Shown: one piece after another, positions 1-10,500 of the stretch | Layout of the letters: every line of letters starts with the position of its first letter | Position numbering within the stretch: position 1 is the first letter of the stretch | NCBI RefSeq assembly: GCF_024139115.2 | Contig: NC_085139.1 | Coordinates: 10,883,533 to 10,947,532 of the forward strand | DNA length: 64,000 nt | Reading direction: 5' to 3' | Source: Armigeres subalbatus | Taxonomy: Eukaryota > Arthropoda > Insecta > Diptera > Culicidae | The notes under the pieces: generated by a model | What the model was told of the DNA's origin: nothing | The model's input: the letters and a program-made list of their open reading frames with translations, nothing else | The model's database searches: none | Position numbers and translations under genes: made by a program

Positions 1-1220
1 CCAAACTTTTTGAATCTATTATTAATGAAAAATTATTTTCACAACTTAAAAACAGAATTACAAATAAACAGCACGGATTTTTAAAAGGTCGCTCAACTGC
101 TACAAATTTAATAGAATTCATTGATTATACTCTTCATGCGATGGATAATGGTAACTACGTGGAAGCTCTGTACACTGACTTTAGCAAGGCGTTTGATCGC
201 ATTGACATTCCATTGTCGAATCTTACCTCACAGACCGGCAACAAATGATTAAATTTAATAGAAAGAAATCCAATTCCATTCAAGTCACTTCAGGAGTTCC
301 ACAAGGCTCCCATCTTGGCCCTCTTTTATTTATATTGTATGTAAATGACATTTCCTCATTCTCAAAAATATAAAAGCTTTTAATTTATGCCGATGACATA
401 AAGTTATTTATGGAAATAAAAATGAAGGCGACATTATCGTATTCCAGAATGAAATACAGATGTTTTATACATGGTGCAGAAAAAGCCTATTGCAACTAAA
501 TGTGAAGAAATGCAACATCATATCATTCAGCAGAAAAAGAACAACACCAAATACTCAAATTGTACTAGGAAACAAAACTGTACAAAGAAGTGAAAGAAAG
601 ATTTAGGAGTGATTTTAGATTTAAAATTAACTATTGTTGATCACTATAACACAATCATTCACAAAGCTAATAATATGCTAGGCTTTATCAAGCGCTTCTG
701 TTTCAACTTTCAGGATCCCTACATAATAAAAACACTATATATTTCATATGTACGATCCATACTGGAGTATTGTAGCATTGTATGGTCGCCTTACTTAACC
801 TCACATGAAGAAAGAATAGAATCAGTACAAAAACAATTTCTACTATACGCTCTTCGTAAATTAGGTTGGACGTCATTTCCTCTTCCATCTTATGAATCAC
901 GTTGCATGCTTATAAACATACAAACATTGAAACAGCGTCGAGAGTTTGCAACGGTTTCATTTGTTAACGATATAGTATCTCAACGTGTTGACTCAACTGA
1001 AATTTTGTCGAAATTAAATTTTTACATACCTTCTCGGCTACTTCGACATAGGACTTTATTTTTCACTAACCACCGCCGAACAAATTACGCCAAATTTGGA
1101 CCTCTGAACCGAATGATGGCTGTTTATAATCAACACTGCGAAGCTATTGACTTAACAATGTCTCGGCATAACATTAAACAATATTTTCAAAACACGAACA
1201 TAAGGAATTCAACAATTTAA
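1..1220 (+). mobile_element. Jockey-like non-LTR retrotransposon remnant, reverse transcriptase part
   Basis: The window opens inside a reverse transcriptase. Frame 3 reads QHGFLKGRSTATNL and then LYTDFSKAFDRI (motif A) up to a stop at about 248-250. After frameshifts, SGVPQGS and a YADD-type box (about 388-402) follow in other frames. Positions 609-1220 stay open for 203 codons and give the RT thumb and C-terminal part (YVRSILEYCSIVWSPYL, then HEERIESVQKQFL). The 5' part (ORF1, endonuclease) lies outside the window. The stop at about 250 and at least two frameshifts make it non-functional. Assignment to a jockey-like clade rests on the C-terminal wording; a related clade is possible. Confidence 0.85.
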
Positions 1221-1365
1221 ATTCATAATTATATACAACTTTGGCAAAAAAAAATTTTTTAAATGTTTTTATTGTATTTCATAATCTACTATAGCATTAC
1301 GAAAAAAAAACATGTATATGTATTTGTACTAGTCTACGTCGGTTGTCGAAATAAATAATAAATAT
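1221..1365 (+). other. 3' tail of the jockey-like element
   Basis: AT-rich sequence with A-runs follows the RT stop and ends near an AAATAAATAATAAAT tract (about 1349-1363), which resembles the simple A/TA tail of a non-LTR element. No target-site duplication can be assigned because the 5' end is missing. Confidence 0.4.
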
Positions 1366-1720
1366 CGCGTTATGCCGAGCAAACGCTTTCATTTAAAGAG
1401 AGATCACATCCATTATTGTCTTAATCCGGGCAATGGCCTACTTTTAAATAAGTAATCATATACACAATTTTCTTAATCCGGGCAAGCGCTTATTTTTAAA
1501 GAAAGCATCGCATCCACCATTGCCTGCTTTTAAAAAAGGGATCACATACTCCATTGTCTTAAACCGAGCAAACGCATCCAAATAGATGCTTTTTTTCCAA
1601 TTGGGAGATAACAATTATCATTGCTTCATACTCGGCTAATGCATGCTTTCTACGAAAGGATTATGTCTTTTTAATATTATTATTGAGCTGTGTTATATTC
1701 ACCATTCTGGATTTTTTCAG
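1366..1720 (+). repeat. Degenerate tandem repeat, roughly 50-90 bp units
   Basis: The phrase CTTAATCCGGGCAA or a variant recurs at about 1420, 1473 and 1558, with related TGCCGAGCAAACGC at about 1373. Each is followed by CGCTT, an A/T tract and ATCACATCCACCATTG-like sequence. Units are diverged and uneven in length. No coding potential. Confidence 0.5.
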
Positions 1721-1867
1721 CATCACTTACCCGAGCAGCACAATCCAGACAAAAATGGTTGCCGCAACTTGATTGTGACTGAATCCGGTCACATATGAGT
1801 TGTAATAACCAATATGGAACATGTGTGCTGCTAGGGTAGTCTAGTAACTTGTTTTATGAACACAAAA

Positions 1868-1936
1868 AATGATTATGCCATATGTCCGTTACGCCAAATG
1901 ACCGTTATGCCATATGGTCTTTATGCCAAATGTCCC
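1868..1936 (+). repeat. Short array of TATGCCAAATGTCCGT-type units
   Basis: Four imperfect 17-18 bp units (TTATGCCATATGTCCG, TTACGCCAAATGACCG and so on) run head to tail. They resemble the GGCC/GGCA units that form the arms of the foldback elements at 28.1, 29-31 and 57-59 kb, but no inverted partner is visible here. Confidence 0.5.
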
Positions 1937-2310
1937 GCTCCCGGTACAATCGTATCATCCTCGATACTAAAGTACCGAGTTCCAGTCAGGAGAGCTGCGA
2001 TCAAGACGAAACCTAATCGCAGGAATCTGCGCGACAGGGGGGGGGGGGGTGGTGACGTCCGCACTGGCGGTGCCCTACATACCCGAAAAACTTCCTTCTT
2101 CTTTCTTCTTTCTCCAGCAGGTTGGCGGCTCGAGTGCCAAGGTCGGTCCGACGATTCTGGTTGGCAGAAGACTTCCGGTTTGCTGGCGCCCCGAAGACCA
2201 GGGACCAAACACTGCTCACTGTGCTGGATTTCCCTCCAAACTGACGCTTATTTGCTGGTCTATTCTCCATCGACACTGCAGCTCTGACAGTATTTGCGTC
2301 ACGGCTCTGC

Positions 2311-3640
2311 TTACCGCATTCCACGTACCTTCATCGCGTCACATTCGCTTTGCGATGTTGTCCACCCGTAGGGCAGGCATTCCTCTCCGTACTTCCGCAA
2401 ACCTTGGGCAATCGAAGACGCCAGAAGACGCCTACTTCTGCCTTTCGGAACGCCGACGTTCGGCATGATCCTTGCTAACGCACTGATCATTTTAGACGCC
2501 TTTTCACAAGAATAGTCCTCGTGGGTGTTGAAGTTCAGCCGGTCATCAATCATCACACCTAGATGTCTCAGAGTCCGCACCGACGGGATGTCGTGCCCTC
2601 CGATGGTGATCTGCATCCGCTAGATTACTTTGCAGTTGCTGACCAGCATAACTTCCGTTTTGTTCATCCAGGTTTCTACTGCGAATCCGTAAATCTTTAC
2701 ACCTTTGGGAAATTTCAGCATCAGAACTCCGTTGTACACCACATTCCATAACGTCGGGCCTAGTATGGACCCTTGTGGAACACCCGCCGTAACCCTGATC
2801 GACTTCTGCCCCGAGTTCGTGTCGTAAACCAGAATCCGGTTCAGGAAGTAGCTCCTAAGGATCCTACACAGGAAGTCGGAGATTCGCATTCCATGCAGCG
2901 CTGCGGCAATGGCTTCCCAGCTGGCACTATTGAACGCGTTTTTGACGTCAATCGTCACTATCGCGCAGAACCGATTGCCGCTCCTCGTCTTCTTGGATGC
3001 CCTCTATGCATCTTCAATGACTGTCCTGAGTGCATCCACAGTCGATCTGCCTTTACGGAATCCGAACCTATTGCCTAGTGTAAGCCTATTAAGGATAACC
3101 CTTTCCAGAAGCTTCCCCAGCGTATCCAGCAGACATATTTTCGGCAGCAGCACCAATTTCTGGATCTTCTACTAAACACTTCTGCAGCATCATCCTCAAC
3201 AAGTTCAGAAACACCAAAATCGCGGATTTTAGAGCCACATTTGGAATTCCATCCGGACCCGGAGCTTTCTTCATCTTCAAACCTTTCGCCACTAATAATA
3301 GCTCGTCATTGGAGACTTGCATACCTGCAGCGGTTACTTGGTCTTCACCTTCGTACGGCGTACGCGCCCACGTCGTAGAACCATGCTGCGGGAAAAGGCC
3401 GTCCGCGATGATCTTCAGCTTGTCCGGACACAAAACCTCCGCTAGAGCTTGAATTTTCCCATCACTTGGATAGCCGCAATCCCCGATGAATCCGCCACCC
3501 AGTTACCGTTATTTGAAGGGATTCGATAAGGCTCAGCAATAATCGCCACGTCACACATTGTTTCTGTTGTGGACTGCCATAACAGTTTTTTGTGCGGTGT
3601 CGCAATGATTGAGATTCAACTGGATGATCTCCATTAATCC
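2311..3640 (-). pseudogene. ORF2 (endonuclease start and reverse transcriptase) of the R1/LOA-like element
   Basis: Pieces in element order: an endonuclease N-terminus ending near 3437; 3433-3089 with the pre-palm motif KKAPGPDGIPN; 2958-2620 with TIDVKNAFNSASW (motif A) and AGVPQGSILGPTLWNVVYNGVL (motif B); then a broken YAD-type region (reads GFAVETWMNKTEVML); and 2616-2311 with IRTLRHLGV-like thumb sequence and a cysteine-poor tail. The catalytic motif-C region is damaged, with frameshifts at about 3089, 2958 and 2620. Not functional. Confidence 0.75.
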
Positions 3641-3691
3641 CGGCCCGCCATTGCCTTCTTGTATGCAGGGCATTGGAAGCCACCCGTTGTA

Positions 3692-6600
3692 CAGGGGATG
3701 GACAAAATAATTAGGATAGGCAAATTTTGGGTAAAATTAGATGTGTTGTAACTATCTTAGTTATCATCCGATTTTGACAATTCAGGCATGTCCGAACTAG
3801 AAAATTAATGCAGTTTGACGGTATGTCCATGGAACCGACTATGGTCACCGTATTCCGGAGATATTCCGGGTTTTTCGGAGGTAGGTTCAAAACCGTAAAT
3901 TTGAGGTGGATATTAGGAGAAGTTGTGGTTAAAAATTGAATAATATTAGTAACCACAAATGAAGTAGGGCTCTTACTGATTGGAACCATATATTGAGAAT
4001 TGGAATCGGACCAGAATCAAGTGAGATATGGCCATTTCTTTAAAATCGGTTCCGATCGATACTTATCAAAGGGGTCAGGCCACAACTTCATTTGAATCTC
4101 GCTTTTTGATAGATCGTCCACTATGATTTTATTCTAGAAGGGCTCTAATGTGTCCAGAATGAAAAACCAATTGAATAAACGGATCCTGGAGTCGCTGGGA
4201 TGTCCCCGGGGAACCTGTGAATGGGGACATTTAAGCTTTAGCACCAAAATCAGTCATTCGACGGCTCTTTTTTCATGGTTTTCGATCAGGAAACGAAGTA
4301 TGAATATAAAATGGTCCATTGTCGGCTCTGACCGCTTCCAGGACCTACGGATTGGCCCCGGGGAACCTGTGGAAGGGGACATTTTAGTTTTACCACCAAA
4401 ATCAGTCGTTCGACGGCTCTTTTTTCATGGTTTTCGATCAGGAAGCGAAGTATGAATATAAAATGGTCCATTGGCGTCTCTGACCGCTTCCAGGACCTAC
4501 GGATTGGCCCCGGGGAACCTGTTGAAGGGAACATTTTAGTTTTACTACCAAAATCAGTCATTCGACGGCTCTTTTTCATGGTTTTCGATCAGGAAGCGAA
4601 GTATGAATATAAAATGGTCAATTTACGGTTCTGACCGCTTCCAGGACCTACGGATTGGCCCTGGGAACCTGTGGAAGAGGACATTTTAGTTTTACCTCCA
4701 AAACCAGTCATTCGTCGGCTCTTTTTTCATGGTTTTCGATCAGGAAGCGAAGTATGAATATAAAATGGCCAATTTACGGTTCTGACCGCTTTCAGGATCT
4801 ACGCATTGGCCCCGAGGAACCTGTAGAAGGGGACATTTTAGTTTTAGCACCAAAACCAGTCATTCGACAGCTCTCCATTCATGGTTTTCGATCAGGAAAC
4901 GAAGTACGAAAATAAAATGGATCATTGACGGCTCTGACCGCTTCCAGGGCCCAAGGATTGCCCCCGGGAAACCTGTGGAAGGGAACATATAAGTTTTAGC
5001 ACTAAAATCAGTTATTCGACGACTCTTTTTATAAGTTTTCGATTAGGAAGCAAAGTATAAATATATAAGGACCATTGACAGCTTTGACCGCTTCCAGAAC
5101 CTACTGGTTGCCCACGAGGAACCTGTGGGAGGGGACATTTTAGTTTTTACACCAAAATCAATCATTCGACAGCTCTTCTTTAATATAAGTAAAGTATTAA
5201 TATAAAATTGACCATTGATGACTCTGATCGCTCTCAGGACCTACAGAATCCCCTCGGAAAACCAGTAGAAAGGAACATTTAAGTTGCAGCACCAAAACCA
5301 ATATCTCAATAGCTTTTTTTTTTATTTTTGATCAGAAAGCGAAGTATGAGTATAAATTGACCATTAATGGATCTGACCGCTTCCAGGACTTACTGATTGC
5401 CCCCGGGGAACTGTGGAAGGGGACATTTTAGTTTTAGCACTAAAACCAATCATTGGACGGCTCTTTTTTCATGGATTTCAATCAGAATGTGAAGTATGAA
5501 TAAGAAATGGACCATTGACAGCTCTGATCGTTTTCTGGACCTACGGGGAACTGCCTACTTCATACTTCGCTTCCTGATCTAAAGCCATGAAAAAAGAGCC
5601 GTTGTATGACTAGTTTTGGTGCTAAAACTAAAATGTCCACTTGCACAGGTTTCCTGGGCCAATCTATAGGTTCAGAAAGCGGTCAGAGCCCTCAATGGTC
5701 CCTTTTATATTCATTTCTCGATTCCTGATCGAAACCACTAGAAAAGAGCCGTCGAATGACTGGTTATGATGCTTAAAATGAAATGTCTCCTTACACAGAT
5801 TCTCCAGGAGTAATCCGTGGGTCTTGGAAGCGGTCAGAGCCGTCAATGGACCATTTTAAATTCATACTTCGCTTCCTGATCAAAAATCGAATGACTGGTT
5901 TTAGTGCTAAAACTAAAATGTCCTCATTCACAGAATCCTCGAAGGCAATCAGTAGGTCCTGGAAGCGGTCAAAGCCGTCAATGGTCATTTTTAATTCATA
6001 TTTCGCTTCCTGGTCGAAATCCATGAAAAAAGAGCCTTCGAATGACTGGGTTTGATGCTAAAACTAAAATGTCCCCTTAAACAGGTTCCTCGGGGTCCAA
6101 TCCGTAGGTCCGGGAAGAGGTCAGAGACGACAATGGACCATTTTATATTCATACTTTGCTTTCTGATCGAAAACCATGAAAAAAGAGCCGTCGAATGACT
6201 GGTTTTGGTGCTAAAAATTAAATGTCCTCTTCCACAGGTTCCTCGGAGGCAATTAGTAGGTCCTGGAAGCAATCAGAGCCGTCAATGGACCACTTTATAT
6301 TCATACTTCGCTTCCTGATCGAAAGCCATGAAAAAAGAGCCGTCGAATGACTGGTTTTGGTGGTAAAACTAAAACGTCCCCTTCCACAGGTTCCCGGGGC
6401 CAATCCGTAGATACTGGAAGCGGTCAGAGCCATCAATGGACCATTTTATATTCATACTTCGCTTCCTGATCGAAAACCATGAAAAAAGAGCCGTCGAACG
6501 ACTGTTTTTTGGTAAAACTAAAATGTCCCCTTCCACAGGTTCCTTGGGGACATCCCAGCGACTCCAGGATTCGTTTATTCAATTATCATTCTGGACACAT

Positions 6601-7056
6601 AAGAGGCCTTCTAGTATGAAATCAGAGTGGACGATCTATCAAAAAGCGAGATTCAAATGAAGTTGTGGCCTGACCCCTTTGATAAGTATCGATCGGAACC
6701 GATTTTAAAGAAATGGCCATATCTCACTTGATTCTGGTCCGATTCCAAATCTCAATATATGGTTCCAATCAGCAAGAGCCCTACCTCATTTGTGGTTACT
6801 AATATTATTCAATTTTTAACTACAACTTCTCCTAATATCCACCTCAAATTTACGGTTTTAAACCTACCTCCAAAAAACCCGGAATATCTCCGGAATCCGG
6901 TGGCCATAGTCGGTTCCATGGACATACCGTCAAACTGCATTAATTTTCTAGTTCAGGCATGCCCGAATTGTCAAAATCGGATGATAACTAAGGTAGTTAC
7001 AACACATCTAATTTTACCTAAAATTTGCCTATCCTAATTATTTTGTCCATCCCCTG
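3692..7056. mobile_element. 3365 bp foldback element with TA target duplication (Tc1/mariner-type ends)
   Basis: Both ends are inverted copies starting CAGGGGATGGACAAAATAAT. TA flanks both sides (3690-3691 and 7057-7058). The unique-looking terminal arms are about 500 bp long (to about 4215 on the left, from about 6540 on the right) and are highly similar. Between them lie ~145 bp tandem units in plus orientation (about 4215-5550) and then the same units inverted (about 5550-6540), so the whole element is one giant palindrome. No transposase ORF; the short ORFs in the arms (for example 3711-3989 and 6759-7037) are arm copies of one another. Ends and TA duplication suggest mobilisation by a Tc1/mariner-type transposase. 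Confidence 0.9.
4215..6540. repeat. Head-to-tail then inverted ~145 bp tandem repeats inside the foldback element
   Basis: Each unit carries GACCGCTTCCAGGACCTACG, then GGAACCTGTGGAAGGGGACA, AGTTTTAGCACCAAAA, TCGACGGCTCTTTTTTCATG and TCAGGAAGCGAAGTATGAAT. About nine units run forward to about 5545, and about seven run in reverse complement from about 5550. The switch is at about 5548, where GGGGAACTGCCTACTTCATAC joins the two halves. Units nearest the ends are the most alike; central ones are more diverged (5000-5500). Confidence 0.85.
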
Positions 7057-7058
7057 TA

Positions 7059-8406
7059 TGGTCGATTCCATCCTCCGGTTTGCAGAGCAGGCATCTCGGT
7101 ACAGTATAATCCCTAGCAACGTGTAATTCTTCGCCACATTTTCTACATAGACCGGATCTGTACGGACCTTTGCAGTTTCGCGCCTGGTGTCCAAACGCCA
7201 TACCATCATTGGTGACCTGCGGAGTGAATCTCAACGGGTATACCGACCATCCGAATTTCACCTTGCCCACCTCCACCATTTTGTTGGCAGCAACTGCTGG
7301 TAATCGTATCGCTGCTACTTGTGTACCACCGTACGCTTTCCTCAGCCAGATCGTCATCTGCACGTCACTCGGCATTTATTGCGAGACTATTTCATCTTCC
7401 GACGTAATCTCGTTAAGGTCTCTGCACTCCACTACTGCCTCCTGTGTTAGAGCTCTTACGTTTGCTTCACTGGCTAGGGAATTGGCAACGAGCTTTTGAT
7501 TGTAGGATCTTTCTTCAGCTCGAATAGCAACTCCCCCTCCTGGGTACGCCTAGTCCTCACTACTTTCTTTACCAAGTCCTTGAGCTCCGGGTTTTCTCTC
7601 ACTTTCCAGAGAATTTCTGCATACGTCGTTCTATCGCTCGCTTCGATGATCAGGGCGTCGCCCTTGACTCTCTCCTGAGAAGATCGACGTTTTTCTTTCT
7701 TATTCTGTTCCTTCTTCTTTTCCACAGTCATCTTCGGTTTGCCAATCACCGTGCTTGACGCCATCCTTTAGTACGCTAGCACACGTGCACGTTCCGCTGC
7801 TTCTTCGGGACTTCCTGCTCTCCTGGCGAGTCCCTGCTTCGCTTCTCCGTGCGAGTATTTTGGATGCTCATTGGTGTCTGCTGTATGCTCCGCTCCCTCT
7901 CTCAGCGTTTTTTCAGCTGCTTCAGCTCTTCTTTTGAGCGCGTTCTGTTCGTGCTCGGCAACTTTAACGGCGAATTTGATGCTCCTCAATAGTAGCTTGA
8001 TTTTAGTGTGAACATTGTGATTGTCGTTCACGAAATCATAAAGCTCGTTGACTCGCTTCCGCACCTCCATCAGGTTGGACCTCCCAAGTTGTAGCTCCTC
8101 CTGAGTAGCACTACTTTCCGATTTTGGGGTGGACACCCTATTCCCGGATCCTAGCTCCTGTTGGCCTGCCTGGTTCTCAGCAGTCTTGGCCGCACTACTG
8201 GTACTCGCTACTGCTGCCTGCGACATCACTGGAGATCGCTGCAGCTTCCCACTCTTTGCGAAAACATTCGCCCCACCTGCTCCTTCGTTGTTTGTAGAAT
8301 TTGTTTCCATGTTAAAAGCCCCCCCCCTCCGGGCCGTTATCTCTACCTGTTGTAGATAATCGCCTCTTGTGATCCCATGGGTGCCTTTGTAAACAGTGAG
8401 GTCCAT
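7059..8406 (-). pseudogene. ORF1 (gag-like, zinc-knuckle) of the R1/LOA-like element
   Basis: Three frame-shifted pieces: 8406-7768 (212 codons, Gln/Ser/Ala-rich, then a charged probable coiled coil around VRKRVNELYDFVNDNHN), 7764-7474 (very basic KKEQNKKEKRRSS, then the fold ASDRTTYAEILWKVRENPEL) and 7375-7059 (CCHC zinc knuckles: GHQARNCKG, C-x2-C in CRKCGEELHVA, RCLLCKPEDGIDH). This is the usual ORF1 layout of R1/LOA/I-type elements, whose product binds the element RNA. The last knuckle is interrupted by the 3692-7056 insertion; its remaining residues lie beyond 3690 (about 3690-3636, ending in a stop). Confidence 0.75.
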
Positions 8407-8483
8407 GCAAGGGTTGACTCCGGTGTCTTATAACACCAGGTTCAGAGCCGCATCGGCGTAAATCAGGAATGGTGCATACCCAC

Positions 8484-8868
8484 TAGGGTGGTTCAAAAAA
8501 TTGATTTTGCTCCACAGTGCTCATCTGATTCTTTACCATGTTCTGAGTGTCCTCTGAAAATTTGAGCTCATTTGGATTAAAACTGATTTAGCACAAGCCG
8601 TTTCAAGTTTGCATGCAAATTAGTATGGGGAAATTTATTTTTCATTATACTGTTAATAATTAGTAAGTATTCCTTTTAGCTGTGTAGGTTTTCTTTTAAC
8701 CTGCACTGAAAAAATAAATTTCCCCATACTAATTTGCATGCAAACTTGAAAGGGCTTGTGCTAAATCAGTTTTAATCCAAATGAGCTCAAATTTTCAGAG
8801 GACACTCAGAACATGGTAAAGAATCAGATGAGCACTGTGGAGCAAAATCAATTTTTTGAACCACCCTA
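8484..8868. mobile_element. 385 bp palindromic MITE with 8 bp target duplication (hAT-like)
   Basis: The ends are inverted copies of TAGGGTGGTTCAAAAAATTG. The direct repeat ATACCCAC flanks the element (8476-8483 and 8869-8876). Arms of about 160 bp are nearly identical and enclose about 60 bp of AT-rich loop (about 8650-8710). The length, lack of ORFs and 8 bp duplication fit a non-autonomous hAT-type element. It sits next to the 5' end of the R1/LOA-like element. Confidence 0.9.
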
Positions 8869-8876
8869 ATACCCAC

Positions 8877-9937
8877 CGGTATAGGTGACAGGCTTTGAGC
8901 GTTACCGGAGGCCTTCCAGGTTGTTTTCCGGGACGGAGGCAGACGAACCATTAGCCTGCTTGCCATTTCAAAAAGATGTCACTCTTTTTTACTCAGGAGA
9001 CAGAATAGTTCGACTGTCACCCTTTATACGCCTATCCTAATCCTATCCAAAAACAGAGAATCGTCCAATGTCGTTTGCCATGACCAGTATACCATAATCA
9101 GGATCTTACTGGTATGAATCCTGATGTGCCGGTGGCGGTTTAGACAACTTAACTTAACTTGCAACAAGTTGAATTTGACGAGTAATTATGTCCCATTATT
9201 TTTTTTATTAAAAATCAGATTTTGGGATCATAAGTTATGATCAATATACTTTTAAAACGTCAACCTGAGTATAACCGCATGTTAATATTGTGCTATCCAC
9301 CTAACAATGCTATTCGGTGCTTTCTTATATAAACTTCATCGCACAATTAAGGTGCTAACCCCGCCAATAGGATTAAACAGAGTTATCCAAAGTCAACTAT
9401 TAAACAAATTTAAGCTTCATTTCGTTGAAAGATGTCACTAAATTTCAATTCCCTGGGTCTTTTAAAAGCTTGAATTTAACGGCTTGAAACCGAAAAAAAG
9501 AGAATTTAGCAGAACTGTGACCACGTAATAGTTCTTCGATTCCCTCCCAAAATCACATACAGATATCGATGTCATATGTTGAGCGTCATTCAAACTGTCA
9601 CCCGTGATCTTAGCACACTCTATCAGCACCCTCAAACATCAATGTCCGCGTTCTGGGGTCAAAATTGCTCACCAACTATTCACAGTGAAATGAAAACATG
9701 TTGCCGGTTGGCTTAACTCCAGTCACGCTTCACAAGCTCGATTCTCGAAGTCCGCTTCATATGCCACTTTCAATCAATAACAGGTTTCATCAGTATCAGG
9801 AGTGTAACATCTGATAGAATAGGAAAACAAACGAGTAGCGTCGCCGGTAGTCGAAGTGAGCGGTGATTGTAATGTCACCCAGCCCCAAATCATGGCCAGC
9901 TGTGAGCGGTGGATTGCTGGGACGCAATTTCATTATT
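8877..9937. other. No gene seen; unassigned sequence with a trace of a dispersed repeat
   Basis: Positions 9160-9260 (ACTTGCAACAAGTTGAATTTGACG, then GATCATAAGTTATGATCAA) resemble the inner part of the dispersed repeat at 12.9 and 49.3 kb. The rest shows no ORF above 60 codons that resembles a protein. The GST promoter may lie upstream of 10501, but no convincing core element was found. Confidence 0.4.
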
Positions 9938-10343
9938 AAATACACCCGATTCTTTTTTTACACGGGGGATGCGTGCCGTGTGAAAAAAATCCGTGTAAAA
10001 ATAATCCGTGTTATTTCGAGAAACCGTGTAAAAATAATCCGTGTTATTTCGAGAATCCGTGCAAAAAAATCCGTGCTATTTCGAGAAACCGTGTAAAAAA
10101 GCCGTGCAAAAATATCCGTGTAAAAAAGTAACCGGGTCTGTGTTAATCTGGGGATGCGTTCCGTGTAAAATAAATCCGTGTAAAAAATCCGTGTTATTTC
10201 GAGAATCCGTGTAAAAAAAATCCGTGCTATTTCGAGAAACCGTGCAAAAAAAATCCGTGTTATTTCAAGAATCCGTGTAAAAAAAGCCGTGTAAAAAAAT
10301 CCGTGCGAAAATAATCCGTGTAAAAAAAGAATCGGGTGTATTT
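9938..10343. mobile_element. MITE-like element made of CCGTGTAAAAA tandem units
   Basis: The ends are perfect inverted copies (9938-9965 and 10316-10343) of AAATACACCCGATTCTTTTT followed by TTACACGG. Between them are repeats of about 30 bp built on AATCCGTGTTATTTCGAGAAACCGTGTAAAAA. Because the flanking AAATA/TATTT are themselves complementary, the exact ends and a TA duplication (9941-9942 and 10339-10340) are only suggested. The reading frame at 9958-10365 minus is a repeat artefact. Confidence 0.75.
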
Positions 10344-10500
10344 GATGTTCCAAATTCAAGTTCAAAGCGTTGTTGTCTTATCAAAATAGAAATAATGAGC
10401 TTTTGAATTGATAAGATCATAACGAAATTGATTCATGGAACAACATGAGTGCGAGTTGTTCGACACGCATCAGTTTCGAACCAATAGTCTTCTGGCAGTC

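Larger units (their letters stand above)
2311..8450 (-). mobile_element. R1/LOA-like non-LTR retrotransposon, degenerate, split by a foldback insertion
   Basis: Read on the minus strand, the order is ORF1 (gag-like, about 8406-7059), a 3365 bp insertion (7056-3692), then ORF2 (endonuclease start, then reverse transcriptase, about 3640-2311). Removing the insertion and one TA copy restores ORF1 without a frame change (see findings). ORF2 begins MEIIQLNLNHCDTAQ, an APE-type endonuclease start, keeps DVAIIAEPYRIPSN, and then jumps after about 70 residues to sequence just upstream of the RT, so most of the endonuclease is deleted. The RT is split over several frames. The 3' limit is unclear; 1940-2310 may be its 3' UTR. 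Confidence 0.8.

Noticed and set aside
3711..7037. Matching ORFs of 92 codons at 3711-3989 (minus) and 6759-7037 (plus), plus several 60-100 codon ORFs between
   Set aside because: They are the two arms of one foldback element translated outward and the inner tandem units. No transposase or other domain.
10435..10500. Upstream in-frame ATG giving 22 more residues on the long GST
   Set aside because: Delta GSTs start at the MDFYYLPG methionine; the extra residues match nothing in the class.
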